The notes under the pieces: model-generated | Seen by the model: the letters and a program-made list of their open reading frames with translations, nothing else | The model's database searches: none | What the model was told of the DNA's origin: nothing | Shown: positions 1 to 7,706 of the stretch, piece by piece | Layout: the number at the start of each line of letters is the position of its first letter | Numbering within the stretch: the first letter of the stretch is position 1 | Position numbers and translations under genes: made by a program | From: CAZMGT01 sp964565895 | GTDB taxonomy: Bacteria; Armatimonadota; Zipacnadia; UBA1398; CAZMGT01 | Assembly (NCBI GenBank): GCA_964565895.1 | Contig: CAZMGT010000018.1 | Span: 1-57,715 of the forward strand | Direction: 5' to 3' | DNA length: 57,715 bases

Positions 1-900
1 CTCTACGCAGCGCAGGCAGAGGTGACACGCGGGATCGGTTACGTCCTCTGCCTGGCGCTCGAGGTATACCTGCTCGATGTCCACGGGGCAGACGCGGGCG
101 CACGCTCCGCAGTGCGTGCAGCGGTCGACGTCTTTCGTGAGACAGAGCACCGACCAGCGGTTTAGCCGGACGAGGTCCATAAGCAACCCCAGGGGGCAGA
201 GCCGACACCAGAACTGGCGCACGGCCGCTGCGCCGGCCAAAAACGCCAAAAGCGCGGCAATGCCCAGGGCGCTCATCGTCAGCGTTACCGCGTTATAGCG
301 GTCGATGCTCAAGAACTCCTCCGTGTTTCCCTCGAGCAGGGGGATAAGCTGGCGCGCCGGGCAAAGCTGGCAATAGGGGCGGAAAAGCGTTGTGCTTTGG
401 GAATAGAGCTTGCTCGAGGGCCAGCCGATGAGCAGCGACAAGACAACGGCAAGAAGCAACAGCCCCACGCCCACCCAGCGCAGCGCGCGCCGCAGCCTCT
501 CGCTCGTATATGCGCGCGGCAGGCGCAGCGCCAGGCGCAAGCGCGTGATAACGTCCTGCAGAAAGCCCAGCGGGCAGATCCAGCCGCACCAGGCGCGCCC
601 GAGCAAAAGCCCCAGGCCGAGGAAAAAGAGCAGGGGCTCGATTAGCTGGCGATAGTAGTTCTCCGCCCCGCGGGCGAGGATGTATTGCAGGTCGTACATA
701 AAGCACTTAGCGATCGCCTTGCCGTACTCGCAGGAGAGCGTGGGGAGCGAGGGCTCGTAGCCGGCGACGGTCAGTCGGCGCACGCCGAACAAGCCTAAAT
801 AAACGAGCGCGAAGAACATGGCCCCCTGCACGGCAAACCTCAGCCTGCTTACCGTAAACCACGGGGCGCGCGGCCTCCTGGGCTTTGTCTTGTTGCTCAT
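1..900 (-). CDS. NapH-like membrane polyferredoxin (3' end outside window)
   Basis: Seen: starting at the ATG at 900, the minus strand reads open to the window edge (300 residues), so the C-terminus is missing. The protein has several hydrophobic segments (about residues 22-40, 88-101, 140-160 and 205-220), two cytoplasmic-type cysteine motifs, GRAWCGWICPLG (about 101-112) and FWCRLCPLG, and then a ferredoxin motif CTHCGACARVCPVD followed by a second cysteine group CHLCLRC at the cut end. Known: this pattern (paired CxxxCP loops between membrane helices plus 4Fe-4S clusters) is that of NapH/NosR/CcoG-type membrane electron-transfer proteins, which pass electrons from quinol or ferredoxin across the membrane. 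The ATG overlaps the TGA of the upstream gene (ATGA at 897-900), so translation is probably coupled. Inference: it is the redox member of a four-gene operon. The electron acceptor is unknown. Confidence 0.85.
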   Translation of the reverse strand, partial: MSNKTKPRRPRAPWFTVSRLRFAVQGAMFFALVYLGLFGVRRLTVAGYEPSLPTLSCEYGKAIAKCFMYDLQYILARGAENYYRQLIEPLLFFLGLGLLLGRAWCGWICPLGFLQDVITRLRLALRLPRAYTSERLRRALRWVGVGLLLLAVVLSLLIGWPSSKLYSQSTTLFRPYCQLCPARQLIPLLEGNTEEFLSIDRYNAVTLTMSALGIAALLAFLAGAAAVRQFWCRLCPLGLLMDLVRLNRWSVLCLTKDVDRCTHCGACARVCPVDIEQVYLERQAEDVTDPACHLCLRCVE

Positions 901-2138
901 CGTACGGTAACCGCCACGATGCGCACGTCGGCAATCCCCGGGTCTTCCAGCCCAACCATCGTCGGGTCGTAGCGGGGAAAGCTTATTTTGTCTAAGTCTT
1001 TGCTTGCCTGGGCGGGCACTGTTACGTGATAGAGGTACATTGGCGCGGTGGTCATCTCCACCTCCTCGCCGTTGCACATGTGATATTCGGTGTCGCGATA
1101 GGCGGCGTCGAGCTGCCGGCGAGCGGCAATGTCGCGCAAAAGCGTTGGGTTTTGCCGCCACGGGCCAACGACGATGGGCACGGTCTGCGCCGTGCCGTCG
1201 GCATATTCCAGGTGCACTGCGGCGCGCACGGGACGGAGGTCTGCGGTAACGTTAAAGCACAGCAGGTGGACGGCGGAGGCGCGGCGGTCGGGGATGTCCA
1301 GGGTTTGTTTGTCCACGGCAAAGGCGGTGCAGAAAAACTCGATATCCTCGCGCACCGTGCGGCCGCCGGAGGCGGGCAGATGGGGAAGACAGGGAAAGAT
1401 AAAGCTTACCTCGGGGTGCTGCGGGCAATAGAGGACATCGGGCATGTGCTTTTCCTCGAACGTCAGGCCTGTCTCCAACGCGCTCAAGTTGTTTACGTAG
1501 CGGTCGTGGTCGCGCGTTATCGCCCAGCGGTCGAAGGCCAGGGTAAGGTCAACGTGCCCCTCCTCGTCCAGCGGCGGGCGAAACGCGCGCTCGCCGCGCA
1601 GGGCGTTTAGGTGCTGCTCGCATATTGTCGCCCATTGATCGCCATAGCGGCGCACATCGCGGCACAGGCGCGAGGCGGTCATCTCCGTCCAGACATCGAT
1701 CGCCGCGCGGCGGCAGTGCTCGGCGAGCTCCGAGGCGGATGTCAAAGCGGGCAGGGCAAGCTGCCGGGCGATCGCCTTCAGGGCGTCGCGGCCGATGTCG
1801 TGGGCTTTGGCGCGGGTATACCACTCCTCGAGAATCTTCGCTTTAAGCGTGTAAAACGGCAGATAGTCGGGGTTTTGGGCAATGGCCTCCTCGATTAGCG
1901 GGAGCACGTCGCTGAAATCCACCCTGCGAAACGGCCCGCGGGTATAAGCCGCTTTGAGCTTGAGGTATGTGCTGCGGCAGCCGGGGAACTCGGCGTCGTA
2001 GGCACGGTGTGCGGGGCGCTGCTCCGCTCCCGGGCGAACGGGCGCGCCTGACTTTAGCCCATAGCCCAGGGCAAAGCCCACGCCCAGGGCGACGACGAGG
2101 AGAATGTTATATGTCCGCTTAAGCTGTGATCGCGTCAC
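897..2138 (-). CDS. Membrane-anchored protein of unknown function
   Basis: I do not recognise this 413-residue protein. Seen: a short basic N-terminus, one membrane helix at about residues 11-30 (LLVVALGVGFALGYGL), a helical middle part, and a C-terminal part that looks like a beta-sandwich. There the pattern YADGTAQTVPIVVG is followed by MYLYHVTVP and a final strand VRIVAVTVR, which resembles accessory domains at the ends of some secreted glycan-active proteins. Several cysteines and histidines (CPQHPE, FPCLPHLP, YHMCNGEE) could bind a metal or haem, but there is no CXXCH motif. The GTG start at 2138 overlaps the stop of the TPR gene (GTGA), and its own stop overlaps the NapH-like start, so it sits inside a coupled operon. 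The role is presumably extracytoplasmic; no reaction can be assigned. Confidence 0.7.
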   Translation of the reverse strand: MTRSQLKRTYNILLVVALGVGFALGYGLKSGAPVRPGAEQRPAHRAYDAEFPGCRSTYLKLKAAYTRGPFRRVDFSDVLPLIEEAIAQNPDYLPFYTLKAKILEEWYTRAKAHDIGRDALKAIARQLALPALTSASELAEHCRRAAIDVWTEMTASRLCRDVRRYGDQWATICEQHLNALRGERAFRPPLDEEGHVDLTLAFDRWAITRDHDRYVNNLSALETGLTFEEKHMPDVLYCPQHPEVSFIFPCLPHLPASGGRTVREDIEFFCTAFAVDKQTLDIPDRRASAVHLLCFNVTADLRPVRAAVHLEYADGTAQTVPIVVGPWRQNPTLLRDIAARRQLDAAYRDTEYHMCNGEEVEMTTAPMYLYHVTVPAQASKDLDKISFPRYDPTMVGLEDPGIADVRIVAVTVR

Positions 2139-2743
2139 GACGCTGTCTTTTCGCCTCCGCCTGCGGACAAGCGCTTAACCGTGGGTAGGCTGTCCAAGAG
2201 CATTTGGGCGTATTCGTCTTTCGGGTCGAGCCGCAGGGCGGCCCTCCAACGCTTCTCCGCCTGGGCAAACTTGCCCTCGCGATAGTCGAGCAAGCCGAGC
2301 GTGATGTATGGGTTAACGAACAGCCGGTCGGCCTCGGCGGCGCGCTCCAGGGCCTCGCGCGCCTGGGCATAGCGCCGCAGGCTGGCATAGCACAGCCCCA
2401 GCCCAAACAACGCCTCGGCATTCGCCGGCTCTAGCTCAAGCGCCCGCTTGTAGCGCTCTACGGCAAGCTCGTAGTGCCCCCGCGCGCGGAAGCGGTTGCC
2501 CAGCTCGATGTGCGTGGCGGCGTAATCGGCGCGGTCCCTTAGCGCCTGCTTAATCTCGGCCTCCGGGTCGCACAGGCAGGCGGTGCCCAGCTTCTCGTGG
2601 TCGTGCGGGCCGCGGCTCGTGGCCACTTGCGGGTCAAGCTCCACGCGCCTCACCTGTGCCGGCCGCTTGGCCGAGTTATAGAGCAGCGCGCCGAAAACAA
2701 GCGCCGCTGCAAGCGCGAGATATCCTGCCCAGCGCCAGCTCAC
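2135..2743 (-). CDS. Membrane-anchored TPR-repeat protein
   Basis: Seen: 202 residues with an N-terminal membrane anchor (about residues 5-24, GYLALAAALVFGALLYN) and about three consecutive tetratricopeptide repeats from about residue 70 to 190 (for example YELAVERYKRALELEPAN and GKFAQAEKRWRAALRLDPK). Known: TPR arrays are protein-binding scaffolds. The gene starts at a GTG that shares bases with the stop of the upstream beta-helix gene (GTGA), and its own stop overlaps the next start, so it is translated as part of one operon. Inference: it probably holds the beta-helix protein, the unknown protein and the NapH-like protein together at the outer face of the membrane. Confidence 0.8.
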   Translation of the reverse strand: MSWRWAGYLALAAALVFGALLYNSAKRPAQVRRVELDPQVATSRGPHDHEKLGTACLCDPEAEIKQALRDRADYAATHIELGNRFRARGHYELAVERYKRALELEPANAEALFGLGLCYASLRRYAQAREALERAAEADRLFVNPYITLGLLDYREGKFAQAEKRWRAALRLDPKDEYAQMLLDSLPTVKRLSAGGGEKTAS

Positions 2744-3822
2744 TTAAGCACAACCTCCTGGTCAGGCATAAACACGCGATAGTTGCTTATCCGCCACAGC
2801 GCACGGCGGCCGTCGGCGGAGAGCACGGTGATCGTGTGCGGCGTAAGCATGTTTTCCCCCGGCTCAGGCTCGCTGCGCCCCGGGGTCGCCAAGTATTCGG
2901 CGAGGACGACGCGGCAGGAGCCGTCGCTGCCCGTCCTCGCGCGCACCGTCTCGCGCAGGCCCGCCTCAGGCTCGCTGCGCGCGACCACGCGCAGCCCAGG
3001 CGCCCCCGCGTGCACGGTTACCGTCCACTTGCGCCACACGCGGCCCGCACGGCCGGCAAAGCGGATCGTTTTTACATCGCAGTCGATTAGCTCAACGTCG
3101 GCTTTGTCGCAAACGTAAACGTCGGCCGCCAGCCCGCGCACGGTGCACCGCCAAATGCGCAGGGTCCCCTCCACCGGCCCGATCTTCAGGCCATACATTG
3201 CGCTGTCCAAAAACGAGCTTTCGCGCAGCAAAATGTCGCTTGCCCGCACGCGGGCGAGGCTTAGCGCGTAGTTTCGGCAAAACGAGATCGTCGAGCGTTC
3301 GATCTCCACGTGCGCGCCGTCGCTGGCCTGGCAGTTGATATTGCCGATGACCAGGCTGTCTTTCATGCGCAGGACCCCGCGCACGGAGAGCACGTTTGAC
3401 TCTTTGCACTCGTCGAGGTCCTTCTCCGGGTGGAAGGCGCTGAGCTTGGTGCGCGAAAGAACGAGCGTTGCCGCGCGGCCGCCATTTTCCTGCGCGCCGA
3501 GAACCTCGATGCGCGCCTGGCCGCACTGAGAAATGTCCATTTCCACCAGCCGGTCGTAGCGAAACAGGCCCTCGGCCTCTGCGCCTCCAGACATAACCAG
3601 CTCGCCCGCAACCTTCAGGCTGCGCCCGAGGCGGGTAATGCCCAACGCCGGCTCGCTGCGCACGATTTTCTCGTCGCCGACTTGCGCGGCCAAGTCGTCT
3701 AAGGTGTTGCCGCTGCCGGAGACGACGATCCACTCCCCGGACAGGGCCACCGCGGCAAGCACGGGCGGAGCAAGGGCCAACGCCGCCAAGGCAAGCGCTC
3801 GGGCGATTCTCGTGCTCTGCAC
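2740..3822 (-). CDS. Secreted right-handed beta-helix protein
   Basis: Seen: 360 residues beginning at a GTG with a GGGGGAGAGGG purine run directly upstream. A signal peptide spans about residues 1-26 (basic start, then LALAALALAPPVLAAVAL). The middle (about 80-240) is a ladder of short strands with the spacing of parallel beta-helix coils (for example LVIGNINCQASDGAHVEI and ILLRESSFLDSAMYGLKI). The last 100 residues have VTVHAGAPGLRV and similar beta-rich patches, possibly a separate sandwich domain. Known: this fold occurs in polysaccharide lyases, CASH-domain proteins and NosD. No lyase catalytic set is obvious. It is the first gene of a four-gene operon ending in a polyferredoxin. A NosD-like structural role beside a membrane redox protein is one possibility. 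Confidence 0.7.
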   Translation of the reverse strand: MQSTRIARALALAALALAPPVLAAVALSGEWIVVSGSGNTLDDLAAQVGDEKIVRSEPALGITRLGRSLKVAGELVMSGGAEAEGLFRYDRLVEMDISQCGQARIEVLGAQENGGRAATLVLSRTKLSAFHPEKDLDECKESNVLSVRGVLRMKDSLVIGNINCQASDGAHVEIERSTISFCRNYALSLARVRASDILLRESSFLDSAMYGLKIGPVEGTLRIWRCTVRGLAADVYVCDKADVELIDCDVKTIRFAGRAGRVWRKWTVTVHAGAPGLRVVARSEPEAGLRETVRARTGSDGSCRVVLAEYLATPGRSEPEPGENMLTPHTITVLSADGRRALWRISNYRVFMPDQEVVLK

Positions 3823-4048
3823 CCCTCTCCCCCTCGCCTTCCGAGTGTGTTCAAATACGGTTTCTGCGTGGCGGTTGACCGTCCTTTGTCCCGGCCGCGG
3901 GAGCAGGAGAAAAACCTCGCGCCCAAAGCGCGGAAAACTCGGCTGTGCCGCGTCAGCGGAGCGGGGCGCGGAAGAGAAAGCTTTGGGGGTCTCTCGCAGG
4001 GTGGCGCTTGCCGCGACACGCGCGGGGGCAGCGCTAGCGCGGAAGAAA

Positions 4049-4080
4049 AAGGCCCCGCGACCTTTTCGCGGGGCTTATTT
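4049..4080 (-). terminator. Rho-independent terminator after tRNA-Glu
   Basis: A GC-rich hairpin with 8-bp arms GCCCCGCG (4052-4059) and CGCGGGGC (4067-4074) lies just beyond the tRNA-Glu 3' end. On the minus strand it is followed by CCTTTTTC, and on the plus strand by TTATTTTTTTT, so it can work in both directions. It separates tRNA-Glu from the beta-helix operon. Confidence 0.85.
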
Positions 4081-4090
4081 TTTTTCCGTC

Positions 4091-4166
4091 TGGTACCCCG
4101 GACGGGATTTGAACCCGTGCTACTGCCTTGAAAGAGCAGTGTCCTAACCAGCTAGACCACCGGGGC
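4091..4166 (-). tRNA. tRNA-Glu (anticodon UUC)
   Basis: The minus strand folds into a full cloverleaf of 76 nt. The acceptor is GCCCCGG pairing with CCGGGGT, then discriminator A and an encoded CCA. The anticodon stem is CTGCT/GGCAG with loop CTTTCAA (anticodon TTC, read as UUC). The T arm contains GGTTCAAATCC. The first acceptor pair is a G-U wobble. It is a single gene with its own promoter and terminator. Confidence 0.95.
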
Positions 4167-4185
4167 ACCGGTTTCGCCGTGATTA

Positions 4186-4214
4186 ATAATACGCTAGGTT
4201 GGCGGATAGGGCAA
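4186..4214 (-). promoter_or_regulatory. Sigma70-type promoter of tRNA-Glu
   Basis: On the minus strand, TTGCCC (4214-4209) and TATTAT (4191-4186) are separated by 17 bp. The -10 box ends 19 bp before the mature tRNA 5' end at 4166, the expected geometry for a housekeeping promoter. Confidence 0.75.
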
Positions 4215-4233
4215 GAGCCGCCCGGCCCCGCGG

Positions 4234-4263
4234 TTGACACCGCGCTGGCCTGGGCGGCAGAAT
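4234..4263 (+). promoter_or_regulatory. Possible promoter of the glycosylation cassette
   Basis: A perfect TTGACA (4234-4239) is followed after 18 bp by CAGAAT (4258-4263), a 4/6 match to TATAAT. Transcription would begin near 4270, inside or just before the coding region. No Shine-Dalgarno precedes the ATG at 4262 or the one at 4274, so a leaderless or nearly leaderless mRNA starting at 4274 is possible. Confidence 0.4.
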
Positions 4264-5296
4264 GGTCGCCGTCATGGCTGGAGAGGAGCCAGCGGCGCAA
4301 CCGGAGACGACACAGGCGGAGCCTACCCCAGCGAGTGCCCCTTCCCGCGCACCATGGCGACGGTGGCTTGTGCGGTTGGCGTGGGTCGCTGTCGCCGCTG
4401 TTGTTTGCTACGGCGTGGGGCGGCATGTGGGCCGGCTGTGGGGCGAGCTGGGCGAGTTTCGCTTTCACTTTAGCCTGCGCTGGTGCGTCGTGGCGGGGCT
4501 GAGCTATGGCTTGGGGCTGAGCCTGTGCGGGAGCTTTTGGTGGCTTGCCCTGCGCGATATGGGGTGCCGCGCGGGGCGCGCGCGAACGCTTGCTGCGTAT
4601 TTTGTCAGCCAACTGGGCAAGTACGCCCCGGGGAAGGCCTGGGTGGTGGCCATTCGCTGCGGGATGATCGCCGGGCCGCAGGCGAATGTTCTGGCCACGG
4701 CGGCGTCGGTGTTTTGCGAAACGCTGATGATGATGGCCGTGGGGGCGGCCGTTGCCCTGGGGATTTTCCTCCTCGTGCCCACGGGGCAGCGCTGGACGCT
4801 ATGCGGCATTGCCGCGGGGTTGGCGTTTGGGCTTTGGGTGGGGCTTTTGCCGCCGGTATTTGCGCGGCTGGCGCAGGTGGCGACAAAGCCCTTTCGGCGG
4901 GCGGGGCAGCCCGCGCCGCCGCCGTGCAGCGGGCGCTCGCTGGCCAAGGGCGTGGGGCTAAACTTGGGCGCCTGGGCCCTGCTTGGCCTGAGCCTGTTCG
5001 CCACGGCAAACGCCATTCGCCCCGCCCCCCTTTCCCTCGCCTCCTGGCCCCTGCTTACGGGAACGGTGGCCTTGGCGATCGTCGGGGGATTCATTATCTT
5101 CTTCATGCCCGGCGGCCTGGGGGTTAGGGAATGGGTGCTTATGGAGACTCTCACCCCAATCCTCGGCCACGAGCAGGCGGTACTTGCCGCGCTTTTGCTG
5201 CGCTTTATCTGGGTGCTTAGCGAAATGTGTTTCGCCGGAGCATGCTACGCTGGAGTGCGCATATGGAGCCACGTGGCGGGCAAGAGGAGCTCGTGA
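4262..5296 (+). CDS. Multi-pass membrane protein, LPG-synthetase TM / UPF0104 family
   Basis: Seen: 344 residues with an acidic/Pro-rich N-terminus (to about residue 30) and then about eight hydrophobic helices. The sequence YFVSQLGKYAPGKAW (about 119-133) matches the SQLGKYxPGKxW motif of the flippase-like membrane domain shared with lysylphosphatidylglycerol synthase and AglD-like proteins. Known: such proteins commonly sit with polyprenyl-phosphate glycosyltransferases and are thought to move or modify lipid-linked substrates. The gene overlaps the downstream GT2 gene, so the two are probably translated together. An in-frame ATG at 4274 (residue 5) is an alternative start that suits the upstream promoter-like sequence better. 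Inference: flippase-like role in the same pathway as the two following genes. Confidence 0.8.
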   Translation: MVAVMAGEEPAAQPETTQAEPTPASAPSRAPWRRWLVRLAWVAVAAVVCYGVGRHVGRLWGELGEFRFHFSLRWCVVAGLSYGLGLSLCGSFWWLALRDMGCRAGRARTLAAYFVSQLGKYAPGKAWVVAIRCGMIAGPQANVLATAASVFCETLMMMAVGAAVALGIFLLVPTGQRWTLCGIAAGLAFGLWVGLLPPVFARLAQVATKPFRRAGQPAPPPCSGRSLAKGVGLNLGAWALLGLSLFATANAIRPAPLSLASWPLLTGTVALAIVGGFIIFFMPGGLGVREWVLMETLTPILGHEQAVLAALLLRFIWVLSEMCFAGACYAGVRIWSHVAGKRSS

Positions 5297-6249
5297 GCGT
5301 CGTCGTCCCCGTTTACAACGAGCGGGAGAGCCTGGAGGAGCTCGCGGAAGAGATCCTCAGCGTCGCTCGGAGCGAGGGGCTGAAGCTCGAGCTAATCTTC
5401 GTCGACGACGGGAGCAGCGATGGCTCGTGGGAGACGATCGCCGCGCTCGCCGCTCGGCACCCAGAGGTGCGTGGCCTTCGCTTTCGGCGAAACTTCGGCA
5501 AGGCCGCGGCGCTCCAAGCGGGGTTCGACGCCGCGCGCGGCGCGCAGGTGGTAACCCTAGACGCCGACCTGCAGGACGACCCGGCGGAGATCCCGCGCCT
5601 TTTGGCAAAGCTCGACGAGGGATTTGACCTAGTAAACGGGTGGAAGCGCGAGCGGAAGGACCCCTGGCACAAGGTTTGGCCGAGCAAGGTGTTTAACTGG
5701 GCGACAAGCGCCGTGTGCGGTGTGGCGCTGCACGACCATAACTGCGGGCTAAAGGCCTATCGCCGCGAGGCGGCGCGCGCGCTTTCCCTCCACGGCGAGC
5801 TGCACAGGTTTATCCCCGCGCTGCTTGCCGCGCAGGGGTTTGCCATTGCCGAACTTGCCGTGCACCACCGCCCACGTAAGTATGGCAAGAGCAAATATGG
5901 CGCGCGGCGCTTTGTCCGCGGGCTTTTAGACTTGGCCACGGTTAAATTTTTAACAACCTACGCCTGGCGGCCGCTGCATTTGTTCGGCGGCCTGGGGCTG
6001 TCCTGCCTTGCCTTGGGCGTGGCCGGCGCGGTGAGTCTGGCCGCGGCCTGTGCTGCGGGCTTGCCCCAGGCGGCGGTTTGGGGCGCGGCCGTGCTTTGTG
6101 CGCTGTTCTTTCTCGCAGCGCTGCAGCTTTTCGCCCTGGGTCTTTTGGCCGAGCTTTTCGCCGCGCGCGCCGCGCTCGAAAAAAGGCCGTTTTCCATCAG
6201 CGAACGCGTGGGCGACAGCGACAAGCCCTCTCCGGGAGACAGTCGCTAG
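5263..6249 (+). CDS. GT2 glycosyltransferase, DPM1/GtrB-like
   Basis: Seen: 328 residues from the ATG at 5263, chosen because GGAG lies 7 bp upstream; an in-frame ATG at 5227 would add 12 residues. The N-terminal Rossmann-like domain has VVPVYNE (about 14-20), FVDDGSSDGS (about 46-55) and the metal-binding LDADLQDDP (about 99-107, DxD). Two C-terminal membrane helices lie at about residues 222-252 and 258-290. Known: DPM1/GtrB/ArnC enzymes transfer a sugar from a nucleotide donor to undecaprenyl or dolichyl phosphate on the cytoplasmic face of the membrane. The start is embedded in the end of the flippase-like gene. Inference: it makes the lipid-linked sugar that the following GT-C-like protein uses. 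The sugar cannot be read from sequence. Confidence 0.88.
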   Translation: MEPRGGQEELVSVVVPVYNERESLEELAEEILSVARSEGLKLELIFVDDGSSDGSWETIAALAARHPEVRGLRFRRNFGKAAALQAGFDAARGAQVVTLDADLQDDPAEIPRLLAKLDEGFDLVNGWKRERKDPWHKVWPSKVFNWATSAVCGVALHDHNCGLKAYRREAARALSLHGELHRFIPALLAAQGFAIAELAVHHRPRKYGKSKYGARRFVRGLLDLATVKFLTTYAWRPLHLFGGLGLSCLALGVAGAVSLAAACAAGLPQAAVWGAAVLCALFFLAALQLFALGLLAELFAARAALEKRPFSISERVGDSDKPSPGDSR

Positions 6250-6325
6250 CGCCCGCCTCACCGTCCTCAGTGGCGGCCTGCCGCTCGGCTGCTTCGCGCA
6301 AAAGCCCTTGGGGAGGATGCAAACG

Positions 6326-7654
6326 ATGAGCGAACAGACAGGGGAGCAGCGACTTACCGGGCAGAGCGTTAGACCCCTGGCTATGGTTGTCGTGTTTGCC
6401 CTGGGGGGCATGCTCACCGGTCATCTCATTCGCACGCCGGCCATCCTCTCCGTCAACGATGGCTCGCGCTGGGACACGGTGTGGAGCCTCGTCGAACGAG
6501 GGACATATATCATCGACGAGGCGCCGTGGCAGACGATCGACAAGGTTAAGCGCGAGGGGCATTTTTACTCAAGCAAGCCCGCGCTGTTGCCGACGATCGT
6601 CGCGGGCGAATATTGGCTGGTCAAGAAAGCTTTCGGCTGGAAGCTTCCCGAGCGCGCGGACAGCGTTGTCCACCTGACGCTGTTTTTGATCAATATACTC
6701 CCCCTGTGCCTGATGGTCTGGCTTTACGCGGGGTTTTTAGACCGCTACGTGGCGGACTACTGGTGGCGGGCGTTTTGGCTTGTCGCCGCGGCGTTTGGCA
6801 CTTATTTGACGTCGTATACGATAACGTTCAACAACCACTCCATCGCCGCGGCGAGCGCGTTTTTTGCGCTTTGGGCGGTGTGGCAAATCGTCCAGCGCTG
6901 GGGCGGCGCGGGCGAGGTGGGCGAAGCGGAGCGCGGGGAGTGTTGGTGGCACTATGCCCTTGCTGGGTTTTTCAGCGCGTTTTGCGTGTGCAACGAGCAG
7001 CCCTCGGGCCTGTTTGCTCTGGCCCTGTTTGGCTACCTTCTCTCGCGCCGGCCGAAGGCTACCCTGCTTTGGTTCGTTCCCGCGGCAGCCGTTCCCACGG
7101 TGGCGTTTTTCGTCACGCAGTATCTGTCCACGGGCGGGTTTCTGCCGGTATATCTTTACCGGCATACCGAGCTTTACCACTACGAGGGCAGCTATTGGAA
7201 CGAGCCGAAGGGGATAGACGCCATTTCCGAGCCGAAGCACATCTATCTGTTCCACATGCTCTTTGGCCACCACGGGGTGTTTTCGCTAACGCCGCTGTTT
7301 TTGTTTAGCCTCGTCAGCGTCATCCTCTACTTCCGCGGGTACATTCGCGAGCTTGGGCTGCTTCACTGGCTCGCCGCGGTGCTTACGGTGCTCATTGCCG
7401 CGTTTTACGTAAAGACGACGAACAACTATGGGGGAATGTGCAACGGCTTTCGCTGGATGTTTTGGCTTATTCCGTTGTGGCTGCTTGTCGCTCCGCTCGG
7501 GGTAAAGCAATATGGCGACGACCGCGGGGCGCGGTTTTTGGCCCTTGTCTGCTTGGCCGTGTCGGTCGTCTCCATGGCCTATGCCTTTCGCCAGCCGTGG
7601 TCGCGGCCGTGGCTGCATCAGTGGCTGTTTACGCTAAAGCTCATTAGCTACTAG
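6326..7654 (+). CDS. GT-C-like polytopic glycosyltransferase candidate
   Basis: Seen: 442 residues from the ATG at 6326, chosen because GGGAGG ends 9 bp upstream; an ATG at 6317 touches that site and is unlikely. There are about 9-10 membrane helices. The first extracytoplasmic loop carries acidic residues (SVNDGSRWDTVW) and a segment GHFYSSKPALLPT that resembles the first loop of PMT/ArnT-type GT-C enzymes. Known: GT-C enzymes use lipid-phosphate sugars and transfer them outside the membrane. It directly follows a DPM1/GtrB-like gene, the expected partner. Inference: the third component of a Gtr-like cassette that decorates an envelope polymer or protein. The family assignment rests on topology and context only. 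Confidence 0.7.
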   Translation: MSEQTGEQRLTGQSVRPLAMVVVFALGGMLTGHLIRTPAILSVNDGSRWDTVWSLVERGTYIIDEAPWQTIDKVKREGHFYSSKPALLPTIVAGEYWLVKKAFGWKLPERADSVVHLTLFLINILPLCLMVWLYAGFLDRYVADYWWRAFWLVAAAFGTYLTSYTITFNNHSIAAASAFFALWAVWQIVQRWGGAGEVGEAERGECWWHYALAGFFSAFCVCNEQPSGLFALALFGYLLSRRPKATLLWFVPAAAVPTVAFFVTQYLSTGGFLPVYLYRHTELYHYEGSYWNEPKGIDAISEPKHIYLFHMLFGHHGVFSLTPLFLFSLVSVILYFRGYIRELGLLHWLAAVLTVLIAAFYVKTTNNYGGMCNGFRWMFWLIPLWLLVAPLGVKQYGDDRGARFLALVCLAVSVVSMAYAFRQPWSRPWLHQWLFTLKLISY

Positions 7655-7706
7655 CGGGGCGCCGGCGAAAAAGGCTTGCCGCCGTTTGTGGTGAATTATT
7701 GTTGCG

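Noticed and set aside
293..706. Minus-strand open frame of 137 codons near the left edge
   Set aside because: It is out of frame with the NapH-like protein that spans the same bases and continues off the window; the NapH motifs settle the frame.
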